A stretch of DNA of 64,000 nucleotides from Ignavibacteriales bacterium (GCA_003538625.1 DPRR01000028.1:186001-250000), one strand, 5' to 3'. Positions 33,554 to 42,740 are shown, counted from the first letter of the stretch. Made by a program: numbers and translations. Notes: generated from the sequence alone by a model not told the origin.

Positions 33554-35464
33554 TTAATTTGAAAAACCAATTTTATCTGCAATAACTTTTGCCGGGATTC
33601 TACCCCGGAGTTTTTTCATAATCATTCCTAACAATATTTCATTTTTCTTCTCCGGATTTATGATCTTCATTTTATCACATTCTGTTTGTGCTAATTTGAT
33701 AACTTCATCAACTTCTTTTTTGCTTGCAGGATTTTTAATTACTTCTTCGGTAAATGCACCAAGTTCTGCAACTGTTCTTAGTGTTGTAAGCAAAGCGTCG
33801 TTAGGAATTTTTCCATCGGCATAGGATTTTAAAATTCCTTCAAACATCCCTTCATGCAACCATTCAATAATGCAGCCATACTTTATCAATCTTTTGGGAT
33901 ATTGAATTAATAAAACCGCTGCAGTAGTTGGATTTATTTTCCAATCATTTACTGCTTTCTTAAAAAGCTTCGCATATTTAGAAACAGAGAGTTCCTCAAT
34001 AGTGTCTTTCGGGATAGAAAGTTTGTTGTACCATTCAATCCTTTTCCAGATCTGTTCAGGCAGCCATAATTTTATTTTATCTAATCTTTCACTTGTAATT
34101 TTCTTAGGAGGCAGATCTGTATCGGGATACATTCTATCTGCACCGGGAAGGATACGTTCAAATCCATTTGTTCCATCGCTCATTGCCTGCCGTGTTTCAG
34201 ATGGGATTCCAATTGTTGCTTCCTTGGCACGAATGATAATTTCGTTCACTGCTGTTTTAACATCATCTTCACTACCCCATACAATAATCATTGTATCGTT
34301 GTCAGCAGCGTTTGTAAACTTTTTGATTTTTAACCAATCAGCGGAACTAATTGAATCACTCTTGCTATCTGAATGAATAATATTTGGAATATTGGTTAAA
34401 CAAGCTATCACTCTTACACGATCAGAAATTTCTTTTGAAAAGTAAGTATCGGTTTGTGTTTGCCAGTGAAGCAAATCTTTAAATCCTTTTAACACTACCG
34501 CGCTCAGCATCATTCCGGAATCCGCAGCATTTTTAAGCGGCGCATAATGAACTTTCTTCAAAAGTTTTGTAATGTCATAAGATTCAGCCTTAAATGTTTC
34601 CGGGGTGATTCCTCGTTTTTTTAATTCTTCTCTCAATCGTAAAAGATTCCATTGTCTCATCGCTTCGTTATAAGTAAGCAGTGGAATCAATGTAATCTGG
34701 GGAACACCTTTTATTTCAACACGGGTTCCGCCCTCAACACTAACATTTACATCTTCACGTGCAGCGCCCATTCCACGCCTAACTTTATGTGTGCTTCTTA
34801 CGAGTTTACTGCATTGCCAGGCAACTTCTGCAACTTCCTGCGGAGTTTTCATTGCAGGTTCTGTCACTGTTTCGATAAGCGGCATTCCAAGTCTGTCTGT
34901 AAGATAAACTCTATCATGACCAATATCAGAAACTTCTCTGCACGAATCTTCTTCAATAGACATCTGAACAATTTTAACTTTTCTATCTTTGTACGGAATC
35001 CAGCCGTCGAGAGCATAAATCGCTGTGCGTTGAAATCCCGTTGGAATACTTCCATCCAGATACTGTTTACGTGCGATATGAATTTCATCTACAACATTGC
35101 AGTTGTACAACATTCCAATTCCGATTGCTATATCAAGCGCATCTTCATTAATTAAGAATGGCGGAGTATCATCCATCTCGTAAGTGCAAACCGTTTCTCG
35201 CTTTATATGATAGATAATGTTTTTTTTTGTTTTAAATTCCATCAACGCTGTACCGTCGTAAACACCCATTTCAGAAAGTGTGGGGCGCATATGCCTAAGA
35301 ATTTCAGCATCATAGTCTTTGCTGTATTTTCCTGCAGGACAGCGGCAGAAAAGTTTTTTCTCGGTTAAAAGTTGTTGATGAATTTCTAATCCAGATTTGA
35401 ATCCGACTGTTTTATAGTCTTCTTCTGTCATTTCGTTGAAGGGTTTGAAGATAAAATCGTACAT
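33554..35464 (-). CDS. gatE: Glu-tRNA(Gln) amidotransferase subunit E, archaeal type
   Basis: The 636-residue protein has the GatB/GatE kinase-like cradle (VGFKSGLEIHQQLLTEKKLF followed by CRCP), with IEEDSCREV and later VRRGMGAAREDVNVSVEGGT, the AspRS-type GAD insertion around residues 285-420 that distinguishes GatE from GatB, and a helical YqeY-like tail. It phosphorylates and amidates the glutamate of Glu-tRNA(Gln). The insertion separates it clearly from bacterial GatB. Length fits archaeal GatE. It heads the operon, with a palindromic repeat just upstream of its start region. Confidence 0.93.
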   Translation of the reverse strand: MYDFIFKPFNEMTEEDYKTVGFKSGLEIHQQLLTEKKLFCRCPAGKYSKDYDAEILRHMRPTLSEMGVYDGTALMEFKTKKNIIYHIKRETVCTYEMDDTPPFLINEDALDIAIGIGMLYNCNVVDEIHIARKQYLDGSIPTGFQRTAIYALDGWIPYKDRKVKIVQMSIEEDSCREVSDIGHDRVYLTDRLGMPLIETVTEPAMKTPQEVAEVAWQCSKLVRSTHKVRRGMGAAREDVNVSVEGGTRVEIKGVPQITLIPLLTYNEAMRQWNLLRLREELKKRGITPETFKAESYDITKLLKKVHYAPLKNAADSGMMLSAVVLKGFKDLLHWQTQTDTYFSKEISDRVRVIACLTNIPNIIHSDSKSDSISSADWLKIKKFTNAADNDTMIIVWGSEDDVKTAVNEIIIRAKEATIGIPSETRQAMSDGTNGFERILPGADRMYPDTDLPPKKITSERLDKIKLWLPEQIWKRIEWYNKLSIPKDTIEELSVSKYAKLFKKAVNDWKINPTTAAVLLIQYPKRLIKYGCIIEWLHEGMFEGILKSYADGKIPNDALLTTLRTVAELGAFTEEVIKNPASKKEVDEVIKLAQTECDKMKIINPEKKNEILLGMIMKKLRGRIPAKVIADKIGFSN

Positions 35465-35499
35465 AAGTGTGCTACAGTTATTATTTTTTTAAAACAATG

Positions 35500-35577
35500 G
35501 AACACGGATGACGCGGATTTAACGGATTCACACGGATTAATTCGTGTTAACCAGCGTTATCAGTGTCATCCGTGTTC
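35500..35577. repeat. Dispersed palindromic repeat, copy B
   Basis: GAACACGGATGAC and GTCATCCGTGTTC are perfect 13-bp inverted ends of a 78-bp element, with internal CGGATT repeats like copy A at 13462-13540. It lies between the C1 peptidase stop and the gatE start, on the minus-strand transcript. Confidence 0.85.
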
Positions 35578-35582
35578 TATTA

Positions 35583-36806
35583 CTATTTATTAAACTTTGA
35601 GAAGTAATCCTTAAACATATCTTTATGAACCATAAAGTCCATAATCTTTAGTTTAACATAATCTTCGTTGTAAAAATAATATCCTTTATCGCCTGTGTTA
35701 TGTGAGCCGGCTCCGGAATCTTTAATTAAAAACCAGGTCTTGCCATCCAATTCTTCATATCCAACAAGATGAATTCCATGATCATCAGTTGTTGTTTCAT
35801 TACTAAATCGGAATTGTCTGGCGTTTTCATCAATGTATTCAGATGGAATATCAAACGATGGGACAACTGCACACTTTGTCCAGCTATCATAACCGGCTTC
35901 ACTAACGTCTCCGCCAATTGCTAATGTGTAACCGTTTTTAATAGCATTCTTCAATACTTTCATAAAATCATCAAGCGGTACATTGTAATAATCTTTGTTG
36001 TGCCACCAGTTATCAGGAACTTCATACTCGACCTGCTTCCAGTAAGGCTGCTGCATATATGAAAGAACATCAACATAATCATCCGTATTTAATTTTAGAT
36101 AATTTGTTAAATATTCTTTTGGTGTGTATTTCTTTCCATCAACAACAACTTCTGTTGGAGGAATACCAAGATAAAAATTCATAATTGATTTTATAACTCT
36201 TACAACTTCATCCTCATCCCAGGCATTGGTTGCTTTTATGTTCTTTAGATAATCACGTATTTCATCAATCATTTTACTGTGATCATGAAATTTCTGTTCA
36301 GGCAACAACCCGGTATAAGATTCAAGTGGAACAATTCCATATTGGTTATAAATTCTTGTAACTGCATTAGCCTCAGAACCTTCATCGACAAGTGATATGC
36401 CACGGGTACGAACGTACTCTTTCACTTTTTCAACATACTCCCAGTAAGCGGTAAAGATGGGAGACAATGCAACTTTCTTTCCCGTTAAACGATAAACCTC
36501 AGATTCAAAAAATGATGTTGTGGAGAAAGACCAGCAGGTTCCTGTTTGTCCTTGTGAAACAGGATCATTATGCCAGAAATATTTAAACTCCTCTTTGGAT
36601 TGAGGATAGTTCATTCCGGTGAAATCTAATTTAAAAGATTTCTTTTTTTCTTTCGGAGGATTATTGAATTCATCTATTCCCTTCTGGATCTCCTGATAAA
36701 ATCCGGGTTTTGATTCAGTAAAAACACCTTTGTTTTTTTCTTGCGGTTTGATGAATGAAGCAGAAACGAAAATTAATATTGCGAGAAGTGACAAATAGGA
36801 TTTCAT
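35583..36806 (-). CDS. Secreted C1-family cysteine peptidase
   Basis: The 407-residue protein has a signal peptide (residues 1-20) and a papain-like domain of the bleomycin-hydrolase/aminopeptidase C kind. The nucleophile Cys is in GQTGTCWSFSTTSFFES near residue 91, the catalytic His in TDDHGIHLVGYEEL near residue 346, and the position usually held by Asn is Asp in FLIKDSGAGSHNTGDKGYYF. Asp at that place occurs in some relatives but weakens the call of activity. A helical insert (about residues 150-270) is typical of this family. It is monocistronic upstream of gatE. Confidence 0.87.
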   Translation of the reverse strand: MKSYLSLLAILIFVSASFIKPQEKNKGVFTESKPGFYQEIQKGIDEFNNPPKEKKKSFKLDFTGMNYPQSKEEFKYFWHNDPVSQGQTGTCWSFSTTSFFESEVYRLTGKKVALSPIFTAYWEYVEKVKEYVRTRGISLVDEGSEANAVTRIYNQYGIVPLESYTGLLPEQKFHDHSKMIDEIRDYLKNIKATNAWDEDEVVRVIKSIMNFYLGIPPTEVVVDGKKYTPKEYLTNYLKLNTDDYVDVLSYMQQPYWKQVEYEVPDNWWHNKDYYNVPLDDFMKVLKNAIKNGYTLAIGGDVSEAGYDSWTKCAVVPSFDIPSEYIDENARQFRFSNETTTDDHGIHLVGYEELDGKTWFLIKDSGAGSHNTGDKGYYFYNEDYVKLKIMDFMVHKDMFKDYFSKFNK

Positions 36807-36965
36807 ACCCTTATCCTTTAATAAGTTTAAATAAAAATTATTTAAAATTTGTGATTCAAAATTAGAGATAAATAAAATGAGCAGGAAATAAACAACCGTA
36901 AAAAGGGTTCCAGAATTTATCTGAAACAGTATGTTTTGATTAAATGATAATTGTTATAAATAACA

Positions 36966-37010
36966 ATTCCCGGCATGATTGAAGGAGGCAACAAACAATC
37001 CGCCGGGAAT
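36966..37010 (-). terminator. Stem-loop after the 87-aa protein gene
   Basis: ATTCCCGGC and GCCGGGAAT form a 9-bp stem with a 27-base loop, 25 bases beyond the minus-strand stop at 37035. The long loop makes it a weaker terminator candidate. Confidence 0.45.
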
Positions 37011-37034
37011 CTTAAGCGATTGAAGACAATATTA

Positions 37035-37298
37035 CTAATACGATATGTCGCTTATTTCAATCATCTCCGTTTTATTATCATATTTTTTAAGGTATGCTAT
37101 AAATTCTGCATTTAAAAATTTCTGATGCGTTTTTTCATAAACTTTAAGATACTTTTCGACCTGTTTATGAGTAAGCATACTCTTCATATAATTTTTCTTT
37201 TCATTATCATCAAAGAAGATGCGATAATAAAAAATCTTAGCCGGTTTTGATTTAACTTTTGCAGCAACCGGTTTCTTTACTGTTTTTTTTACTGGCAT
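37035..37298 (-). CDS. Small basic protein of unknown function
   Basis: The 87-residue protein has a strongly Lys-rich N-terminal tail (VKKTVKKPVAAKVKSKPAK) like histone-type or ribosome-associated tails, followed by a folded helical part (FDDNEKKNYMKSMLTHKQVE). It follows the acyl-CoA dehydrogenase gene by 29 bases. A basic disordered tail suggests nucleic-acid contact, which is inference. No family is recognised. Confidence 0.65.
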   Translation of the reverse strand: MPVKKTVKKPVAAKVKSKPAKIFYYRIFFDDNEKKNYMKSMLTHKQVEKYLKVYEKTHQKFLNAEFIAYLKKYDNKTEMIEISDISY

Positions 37299-37327
37299 TT
37301 ATTTTTCTCCGGATAATGGTTTCAGTG

Positions 37328-38470
37328 TTATAACTTTCCGCCCTTTTTAATTACGTCTCTTGCAATAATTCCTTTTTGAATTTCGTTTGTTCCTTCAAAA
37401 ATTCTGTTAATTCGGCTATCTCTATAAATTCTTTCTATAGGCAGCTCCTGTGAGTAACCCATACCGCCATGAATCTGAACAGCAAAATCAACAATCTTAT
37501 CCAGGGATTCTGAACAATAATATTTTACAATCGCGGATTGCCTCGAAATATCTTTATGAAGATCATAATCAACAGCTGTACGATACACGATTGATTCCAT
37601 ATTATAAATCATTACAGCCATTTCTGCAAGCATAAATTGAATTGCTTGAAAATGTGAAATTGGATGATCAAATTGTACGCGCTCTTTTGCATACTTTGCA
37701 GAAAGTTCCAGCAATTCTTTTGATACACCAAGGCACGCCGCACCAAGTCCGAGTCTTCCAGCATCAAGAGTCTTCATTGCATAAACAAAGCCTCTTCCAT
37801 CCTGACCGATTAAGTTTTCTTTGGGTATACGGACATTTTCAAAACTTAAGGCGTTTGTTACGCTTCCTTTAATTCCCATTTTCTTTTCAGGCGGACCGGC
37901 TTTAAAACCGGTAACATTAGTATCAACAGCAAAAAGACTGATTCCTTTTTCGGTTCTTGCAAAAAGAGAAATAAAATCTGCTATGCCGCCATTTGTAATC
38001 CAGAGTTTTTCACCATTAATAATCCATTCATCACCAACAAGCTCTGCTTTGGTTTTAAGATGAAATGAATCCGAACCTGCCTGCGCTTCTGTTAAACCAA
38101 ATGCAGCAATTTTTTCACCTGATGCAAGAGGTGGAATAAACTTTTTCTTTTGTTCTTCGGATGCGCCATTATAAATTGCATTTGTTCCGATTGACTGATG
38201 GGCTCCAATAAAAGTTGCTGTGCTCATACATCCACGGGAAATTTCTTCCTGCATCAGACAATAACCAACTTCACCAAATCCGCCGCCGCCGTATTCTTCA
38301 GGAAATGAGATCCCAAGAAAGCCAAGCCCGGCCATTTTTTTAATAAGCTCTTCCGGAATTTTTGATTCTGAATCTATCTTTGAAGCAATGGGTTTGATTT
38401 CATTATTAGTAAAATCTTTCACCATTTCACGAAGCATGTACTGTTCTTCAGTAAACTTAAATTCGAACAT
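37328..38470 (-). CDS. Acyl-CoA dehydrogenase
   Basis: The 380-residue flavoprotein has the standard fold: N-terminal helices, LTEAQAGSDSFHLKTKAEL and EKLWITNGGIADFISLFART in the beta domain, LDAGRLGLGAACLGVSKELL, and near the end RIFEGTNEIQKGIIARDV with the catalytic Glu position. It oxidises the alpha-beta bond of fatty acyl-CoA, passing electrons to an electron-transfer flavoprotein. No etf or other beta-oxidation gene is beside it. Chain-length preference cannot be read. GGCTC-type leader is weak, but the ATG is conserved with the family start. Confidence 0.95.
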   Translation of the reverse strand: MFEFKFTEEQYMLREMVKDFTNNEIKPIASKIDSESKIPEELIKKMAGLGFLGISFPEEYGGGGFGEVGYCLMQEEISRGCMSTATFIGAHQSIGTNAIYNGASEEQKKKFIPPLASGEKIAAFGLTEAQAGSDSFHLKTKAELVGDEWIINGEKLWITNGGIADFISLFARTEKGISLFAVDTNVTGFKAGPPEKKMGIKGSVTNALSFENVRIPKENLIGQDGRGFVYAMKTLDAGRLGLGAACLGVSKELLELSAKYAKERVQFDHPISHFQAIQFMLAEMAVMIYNMESIVYRTAVDYDLHKDISRQSAIVKYYCSESLDKIVDFAVQIHGGMGYSQELPIERIYRDSRINRIFEGTNEIQKGIIARDVIKKGGKL

Positions 38471-38637
38471 AAACGAAGAGCCTTCTTTTTATTCACTTGT
38501 CATAGTCAAATAATATTCCATAAAGATTGCCGTCATTGTTTGAAAAAACTAACATAAAACAAGACAAATTAGTTCATTCTTTTCAATTCAAAGAAGTGAA
38601 AGCATAGCTGTTCTTAATTGTGAGAAGGCAAGTACAA

Positions 38638-39114
38638 CTATTCCAATCTTAATCCGTTTTCATAAACAGGAGTAGGAATATTAGAGTTGCTAAATTTTCT
38701 TAAAAAACCAACCTGGGTATAACCTAAATACTTTGATCTAACTTCAACAATAAAATCATAGATCCTGTTTGTTCTCATCGGAATCTGCTCCTGATTAAAA
38801 TAATAAATGGATGTTTTGCGGTCGGGTGTTTCAAACACAACCGGAACTGTTTTATCAAAGTATTCTGTATTACTATTAATTGATAAAGTTATTTCCAGAG
38901 TATAAATGTATCCGGCAATTTCATTGATTTGATTCTTCTGAGGTGGATAAACTCTGGTTTGAATTCTACTTTGTTTGTAAATTGGTTTTGATTCAATCAC
39001 TCTAATAAATGGAATACTAACTTTGTACCCAGGCCAATCTTCCTCAAGCTGGCAGAAAGCACGTACTGAAAAGAATAAGAATAGAAATAAAATTTTTGCA
39101 GTGATGTTTTTCAT
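38638..39114 (-). CDS. Unknown exported protein
   Basis: The protein is about 158 residues from ATG 39114; the frame also has a TTG at 39126. The leader KNITAKILFLFLFFSVRAFC is a signal peptide, with cleavage near residue 22. The mature protein is beta-rich with IPFIRVIESKPIYKQSRIQT and YDFIVEVRSKYLGYTQVGFL, so it may be a small immunoglobulin-like periplasmic domain. No motif is known. It stands between the acyl-CoA dehydrogenase and a cupin gene, with about 170-base leaders on both sides. Confidence 0.65.
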   Translation of the reverse strand: MKNITAKILFLFLFFSVRAFCQLEEDWPGYKVSIPFIRVIESKPIYKQSRIQTRVYPPQKNQINEIAGYIYTLEITLSINSNTEYFDKTVPVVFETPDRKTSIYYFNQEQIPMRTNRIYDFIVEVRSKYLGYTQVGFLRKFSNSNIPTPVYENGLRLE

Positions 39115-39180
39115 AATCAATTCCAATCTGTGTGGAGTGATTAGGAAATTCCATCATAAATTATTCCGTAATCTGTTACT

Positions 39181-39546
39181 TTAAGATTCATCCCTATTAA
39201 CATTATCCGGGGAGAATGCGGGCAAACAAACAGCTATATATTCTACACTTCCCTCATATGGCGTACTGTATTGTATCCACTCACCCTTTTTAGCCAGGAT
39301 TGCTGAGCCCTCTTTAACATCAATAATTTCATTCTCTGTTTTTACTTGTAAAGTTCCTTTTATCACAACTGTATATTCATCAAACTCCGGTCGTTGGCCC
39401 GGTTCAATCCAGCCCTGTGGGCTTTTCATTCTTGCGATACTAATTTCAGATGATTTTGAATTTACTTTACCAAAATATTCTTCAATAATTTTGGGTTTAT
39501 TTCCTGCGGCTTCAATTATGGTTGGTGATTTAATTACTATTGGCAT
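39181..39546 (-). CDS. Cupin domain protein
   Basis: The 121-residue cupin has IARMKSPQGWIEPGQRPEFD, YTVVIKGTLQVKTENEI and the second motif ILAKKGEWIQYSTPYEG. The usual metal His residues are largely absent (Glu and Asp occur at the first site, EFDEYTVV), so metal binding is doubtful. It overlaps the methyltransferase gene by 17 bases, which strongly suggests a shared function, possibly modification of a small molecule. Confidence 0.8.
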   Translation of the reverse strand: MPIVIKSPTIIEAAGNKPKIIEEYFGKVNSKSSEISIARMKSPQGWIEPGQRPEFDEYTVVIKGTLQVKTENEIIDVKEGSAILAKKGEWIQYSTPYEGSVEYIAVCLPAFSPDNVNRDES

Positions 39547-40315
39547 TTTTTACTTCCTTTATTTTTTTTGCGCTTACAAGATAAAATACAACTGATGTTT
39601 TAAAAACTGTTTCCGGATCTTTAACTATTTGATTTTTAATCTTCTCAATACCTTTTTGATATTCTTCATCAGAAAGATCTGCGAGCTGTGAACAGTTATA
39701 TTTTTCAAGAAATGGATCATTAAAAATATCATTCCCGATTCTATTATGGCGGACTTGTTCGACTGTCTTTATTTCAACCTCTCCAAAATTTTCTGCCTCT
39801 AACAAATTCTTCAATAATTTTAAGGAAGTAAATCTTTTCAAATCATTTGCATAAACGGATTCAAAATAATCATAAACGTACCAGTCTTTATCAATAAGCG
39901 GATCAACTCCAAAAACAGCAAGCATACCGTTATTTGTTAATGTGCGCTTGCATTCTGCTATAAATTTTTCTTTATCAGTAAAATGATGGATTGCATTTAC
40001 ACAAAATATTAAATCAAAAAAATTATCTTTAAATGGAATGTGAACAGCATCAGCATTTACAAGATTTAGATGTGATGTGTCAATCTTTGGAATTTTTATC
40101 ATATCAAACGAATAATCTAAACCAAAAATCTTTTTGCTCATGTCTTCAAGCGAACTTATCCATCTTCCTGTCCCGCATCCGGCTTCCAAAATATTTTGAT
40201 AGTTATTTGAGATAATCAGATTTCTGATTTCTTCTTCGATCTTAACTAAATAATTTCCTTTATAACGATTATTATATTTACCGGCAATTATAGTATAATT
40301 TGTTTTTTTCATCAT
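39530..40315 (-). CDS. SAM-dependent methyltransferase (class I)
   Basis: The 261-residue protein has the SAM-binding motifs ILEAGCGTGRWISSLEDMSK, GLDYSFDMIKIPK, NADAVHIPFKDNFFDLIFCV and NAIHHFTDKEKFIAECKRTL in order, so it belongs to the ubiE/tocopherol-type class I methyltransferases. The ATG pair at 40315/40312 is not preceded by a clear ribosome site. The target is unknown. Translation is probably coupled to the cupin gene by their 17-base overlap. The cupin could bind or present the substrate; this is inference. Confidence 0.9.
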   Translation of the reverse strand: MMKKTNYTIIAGKYNNRYKGNYLVKIEEEIRNLIISNNYQNILEAGCGTGRWISSLEDMSKKIFGLDYSFDMIKIPKIDTSHLNLVNADAVHIPFKDNFFDLIFCVNAIHHFTDKEKFIAECKRTLTNNGMLAVFGVDPLIDKDWYVYDYFESVYANDLKRFTSLKLLKNLLEAENFGEVEIKTVEQVRHNRIGNDIFNDPFLEKYNCSQLADLSDEEYQKGIEKIKNQIVKDPETVFKTSVVFYLVSAKKIKEVKNANSN

Positions 40316-40456
40316 TTAACAATTATTTCATGTTCAAGCTAAAAATAAGAATTAGTATTCTAAATAATTCATAAAAATTTTGTTGTAAACAGTTACTGTG
40401 TTTTTTAGATTGAACCGGATAGAAAAACTATTATTTAATTATTGATAGGAGGTGTT

Positions 40457-40966
40457 ATGCATAAGCTGATTTATTTTATTTTCTTAACCGTCATTGTTTC
40501 TTCAAGTCTTTTTGCTCAGGATGTTGATAAAGTTAAAGCAAAGATTGAAGAAATGAATAAGGTTTACACACAAGCAATGATTGATAACGATACAGATAAA
40601 ATGTTATCAATGTATACTGATGATGTGATTTCCATGCCTAGTTATCAACCAACAGTAAAAGGTATTGCAAAAGTAAGAGAGCTTAGTGAACTGCAGGCGC
40701 AATCTGGTTGGAAGACTACCCACTTTGCTTTAAATATAACTGATTTAATTCTTGCCGGTAATCTTGCAATTGAAATTGGGAATTATGATATGAAAATGTC
40801 AGGTCCTGAAATGCCGGAATGGGCAGACAATGGAAAGTACATTACAATCTGGGAAGAACAAAAAGATGGTTCTATGAAAATAAAAGTTGAAACATGGAAT
40901 ACGGATACAAATCCATGGGCACAAATGGAACAAGCTAAACAGGATGAAATGAAAAAAGTGGACTGA
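40457..40966 (+). CDS. Exported SnoaL/DUF4440-like protein
   Basis: The protein is about 169 residues. The ATG at 40457 has AGGAGG six bases upstream and begins the signal peptide (HKLIYFIFLTVIVSSSLFAQ); the frame start at 40442 is a TTG. The mature domain is of the NTF2-like fold, with YTQAMIDNDTDKMLSMYTDD and IEIGNYDMKMSGPEMPEWAD as the DUF4440-type landmarks. The fold forms a cone-shaped pocket used in many enzymes and binding proteins, so the role cannot be named. It acts in the periplasm. Confidence 0.82.
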   Translation: MHKLIYFIFLTVIVSSSLFAQDVDKVKAKIEEMNKVYTQAMIDNDTDKMLSMYTDDVISMPSYQPTVKGIAKVRELSELQAQSGWKTTHFALNITDLILAGNLAIEIGNYDMKMSGPEMPEWADNGKYITIWEEQKDGSMKIKVETWNTDTNPWAQMEQAKQDEMKKVD

Positions 40967-41091
40967 CAACTATTATTAATTCAGTCATCTTACTAACGCA
41001 ATTAACGCTAATTGCGTCAGTTATATTATCAAATAAGGCTAAATACTAACAACTATTAATTTTAATTAAGTATTTCATTAAATAAGGTTGC

Positions 41092-41127
41092 TATGTTGAC
41101 CAAATTAATGTAAATTCAGTCAACATA
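41092..41127. promoter_or_regulatory. Inverted repeat upstream of first DUF4143 ATPase
   Basis: TATGTTGAC and GTCAACATA form perfect 9-bp arms with an 18-base spacer. The right arm ends 14 bases before the ATPase start codon. It may be an operator or form an RNA hairpin at the ribosome site. Confidence 0.4.
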
Positions 41128-41141
41128 ATGACGGAATTTAT

Positions 41142-42272
41142 ATGTTTATAAATCGAAAAGCTGAAATTTTAATAAAAAACAAGCTTTCACCTGGCAAAGT
41201 CCTTATTTTACTTGGTGCAAGACGAGTTGGAAAAACCTCTCTATTGCAAAAACTAAGAAAGCAGACAAATGAAAAAATAATTTTCTGGAACGGGGAAGAT
41301 TTTGCAATACACGAATTACTTAAGAGAAGAAGTATTCAGAACTATAAAAACATATTGGGGGATTGTACTTTATTAATCATAGATGAAGCACAAAAAATTC
41401 CAGAAGCGGGATTAATACTAAAACTAATTGTTGATTCATTTAAGTATTTAAAAATTATTGTGACTGGATCTTCGGCATTTGATATTGCAAATCTAACAGG
41501 GGAGCCATTAACCGGAAGAAAAATAGAAATAAATATATTTCCTATTGCAGAAAGTGAGTACTATAAATTTGAAAAGCCAGAACAAAGAGTAGATAATCTT
41601 ATGCAAAGATTAATTTTCGGTAATATGCCAGAGTTAGTTAATCTTAATAATAAATCAGAGAAGGAAGAATATTTAAGAACTTTGATAAGTTCGTATTTAC
41701 TCAAAGATGTTTTGTCATTTGAGAATCTTAGAAATTCCTCGAAACTCTTTGATTTACTTAAGCTTGTTGCGTTCCAGGTTGGTAGTGAAGTTTCAATTCA
41801 AGAATTGGCGAAACAATTAGCGATGTCTAAAAATACAGTAGAAAAATACCTGGATGTTCTTTCAAAAGTTTTTGTGATTTACAAATTAACAGGCTTCAGT
41901 AGAAATCTTAGAAAAGAAATTGTAAAGAATTCTAAGTGGTATTTTTACGATAATGGAATTAGAAATGCAATTATTTCAAATCTAAATTCTATTGAAAATA
42001 GAAATGATGTAGGAATAATTTGGGAAAACTATATGATGAGTGAACGTATTAAATACCAAAGTTATACCGGCATTTATTCTAACCGATATTTTTGGAGAAC
42101 CTATGACGGACAAGAAATTGATCTGATAGAAGAAAGAGATGGAAAACTTTTTGCATATGAACTTAAATGGGATAAAATAAAATCATCGCCACCACAAGCA
42201 TGGAAAAATGCTTATCCTGAGTCTGAATTTAATTCCATTACTAAAAACAATTATGAGGAATGGATAATATAA
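41142..42272 (+). CDS. AAA family ATPase with DUF4143 domain
   Basis: The 376-residue protein has P-loop LGARRVGKTSLL near residues 23-34, Walker B LLIIDEAQKIPEAG near residue 80 and the sensor IVTGSSAFDI. After a helical middle comes a winged-helix-like part (ELAKQLAMSKNTVEKYLDVL) and the DUF4143 domain ending in an endonuclease-like core, EIDLIEERDGKLFAYELKW, with the acidic and Lys residues of the PD-(D/E)xK type. Such proteins are common in Bacteroidota and archaea and their role is unknown, though nuclease or stress functions have been proposed. It is paralogous to the gene at 51609. Confidence 0.92.
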   Translation: MFINRKAEILIKNKLSPGKVLILLGARRVGKTSLLQKLRKQTNEKIIFWNGEDFAIHELLKRRSIQNYKNILGDCTLLIIDEAQKIPEAGLILKLIVDSFKYLKIIVTGSSAFDIANLTGEPLTGRKIEINIFPIAESEYYKFEKPEQRVDNLMQRLIFGNMPELVNLNNKSEKEEYLRTLISSYLLKDVLSFENLRNSSKLFDLLKLVAFQVGSEVSIQELAKQLAMSKNTVEKYLDVLSKVFVIYKLTGFSRNLRKEIVKNSKWYFYDNGIRNAIISNLNSIENRNDVGIIWENYMMSERIKYQSYTGIYSNRYFWRTYDGQEIDLIEERDGKLFAYELKWDKIKSSPPQAWKNAYPESEFNSITKNNYEEWII

Positions 42273-42281
42273 TTTTCATTC

Positions 42282-42740
42282 TTATCCAAACATCTTCAAT
42301 AGAACTTCTTTTCTGTAATTAAAAATTTCGTTAATCTTTTTTGATATAATCAGTGTGTTCATTATCCGACCTAAAAATCCAAACGGAACTACATAACTTA
42401 CAATGTCTTCCATCATTACTCCGCCATTTTCATCCTTTACAAAAATATGCTGATGATGCCACATTTTGTACGGTCCAAATCTTTGTTCATCCACAAAATA
42501 ATTTGGTTCACTAACGTGAGTTATTTCTGTAACCCAAGTCTGCGGAATATTTATTAAAGGTCGGACAAAATATGTAATGATCATTCCCGCATACATTTTT
42601 TCTGGTAATTTTGTTCTAACCTCAAAGTTTAGCCAAGGTGGAGTGATTTTAGACAGATTTGCAGGATTTGAAAAGAATTCCCAGGCAGTTTCTATAGTGA
42701 TTGGCAATTTTTGTGACGTTTTCAGTTGATAAAGTTTCAT
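42282..42740 (-). CDS. SRPBCC-fold ligand-binding protein
   Basis: The 152-residue protein starts YQLKTSQKLPITIETAWEFF, followed by SNPANLSKITPPWLNFEVRT, the start of SRPBCC/START-like proteins (CoxG/Smu440 kind), and continues with MYAGMIITYFVRPLINIPQT and GRIMNTLIISKKINEIFNYR. The fold makes a deep hydrophobic pocket for lipids or aromatic ligands. Proteins of this family often sit beside photolyase or deoxyribodipyrimidine genes in Bacteroidota, but none is seen here. It is divergent from the PfkB kinase gene. Confidence 0.85.
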   Translation of the reverse strand: MKLYQLKTSQKLPITIETAWEFFSNPANLSKITPPWLNFEVRTKLPEKMYAGMIITYFVRPLINIPQTWVTEITHVSEPNYFVDEQRFGPYKMWHHQHIFVKDENGGVMMEDIVSYVVPFGFLGRIMNTLIISKKINEIFNYRKEVLLKMFG

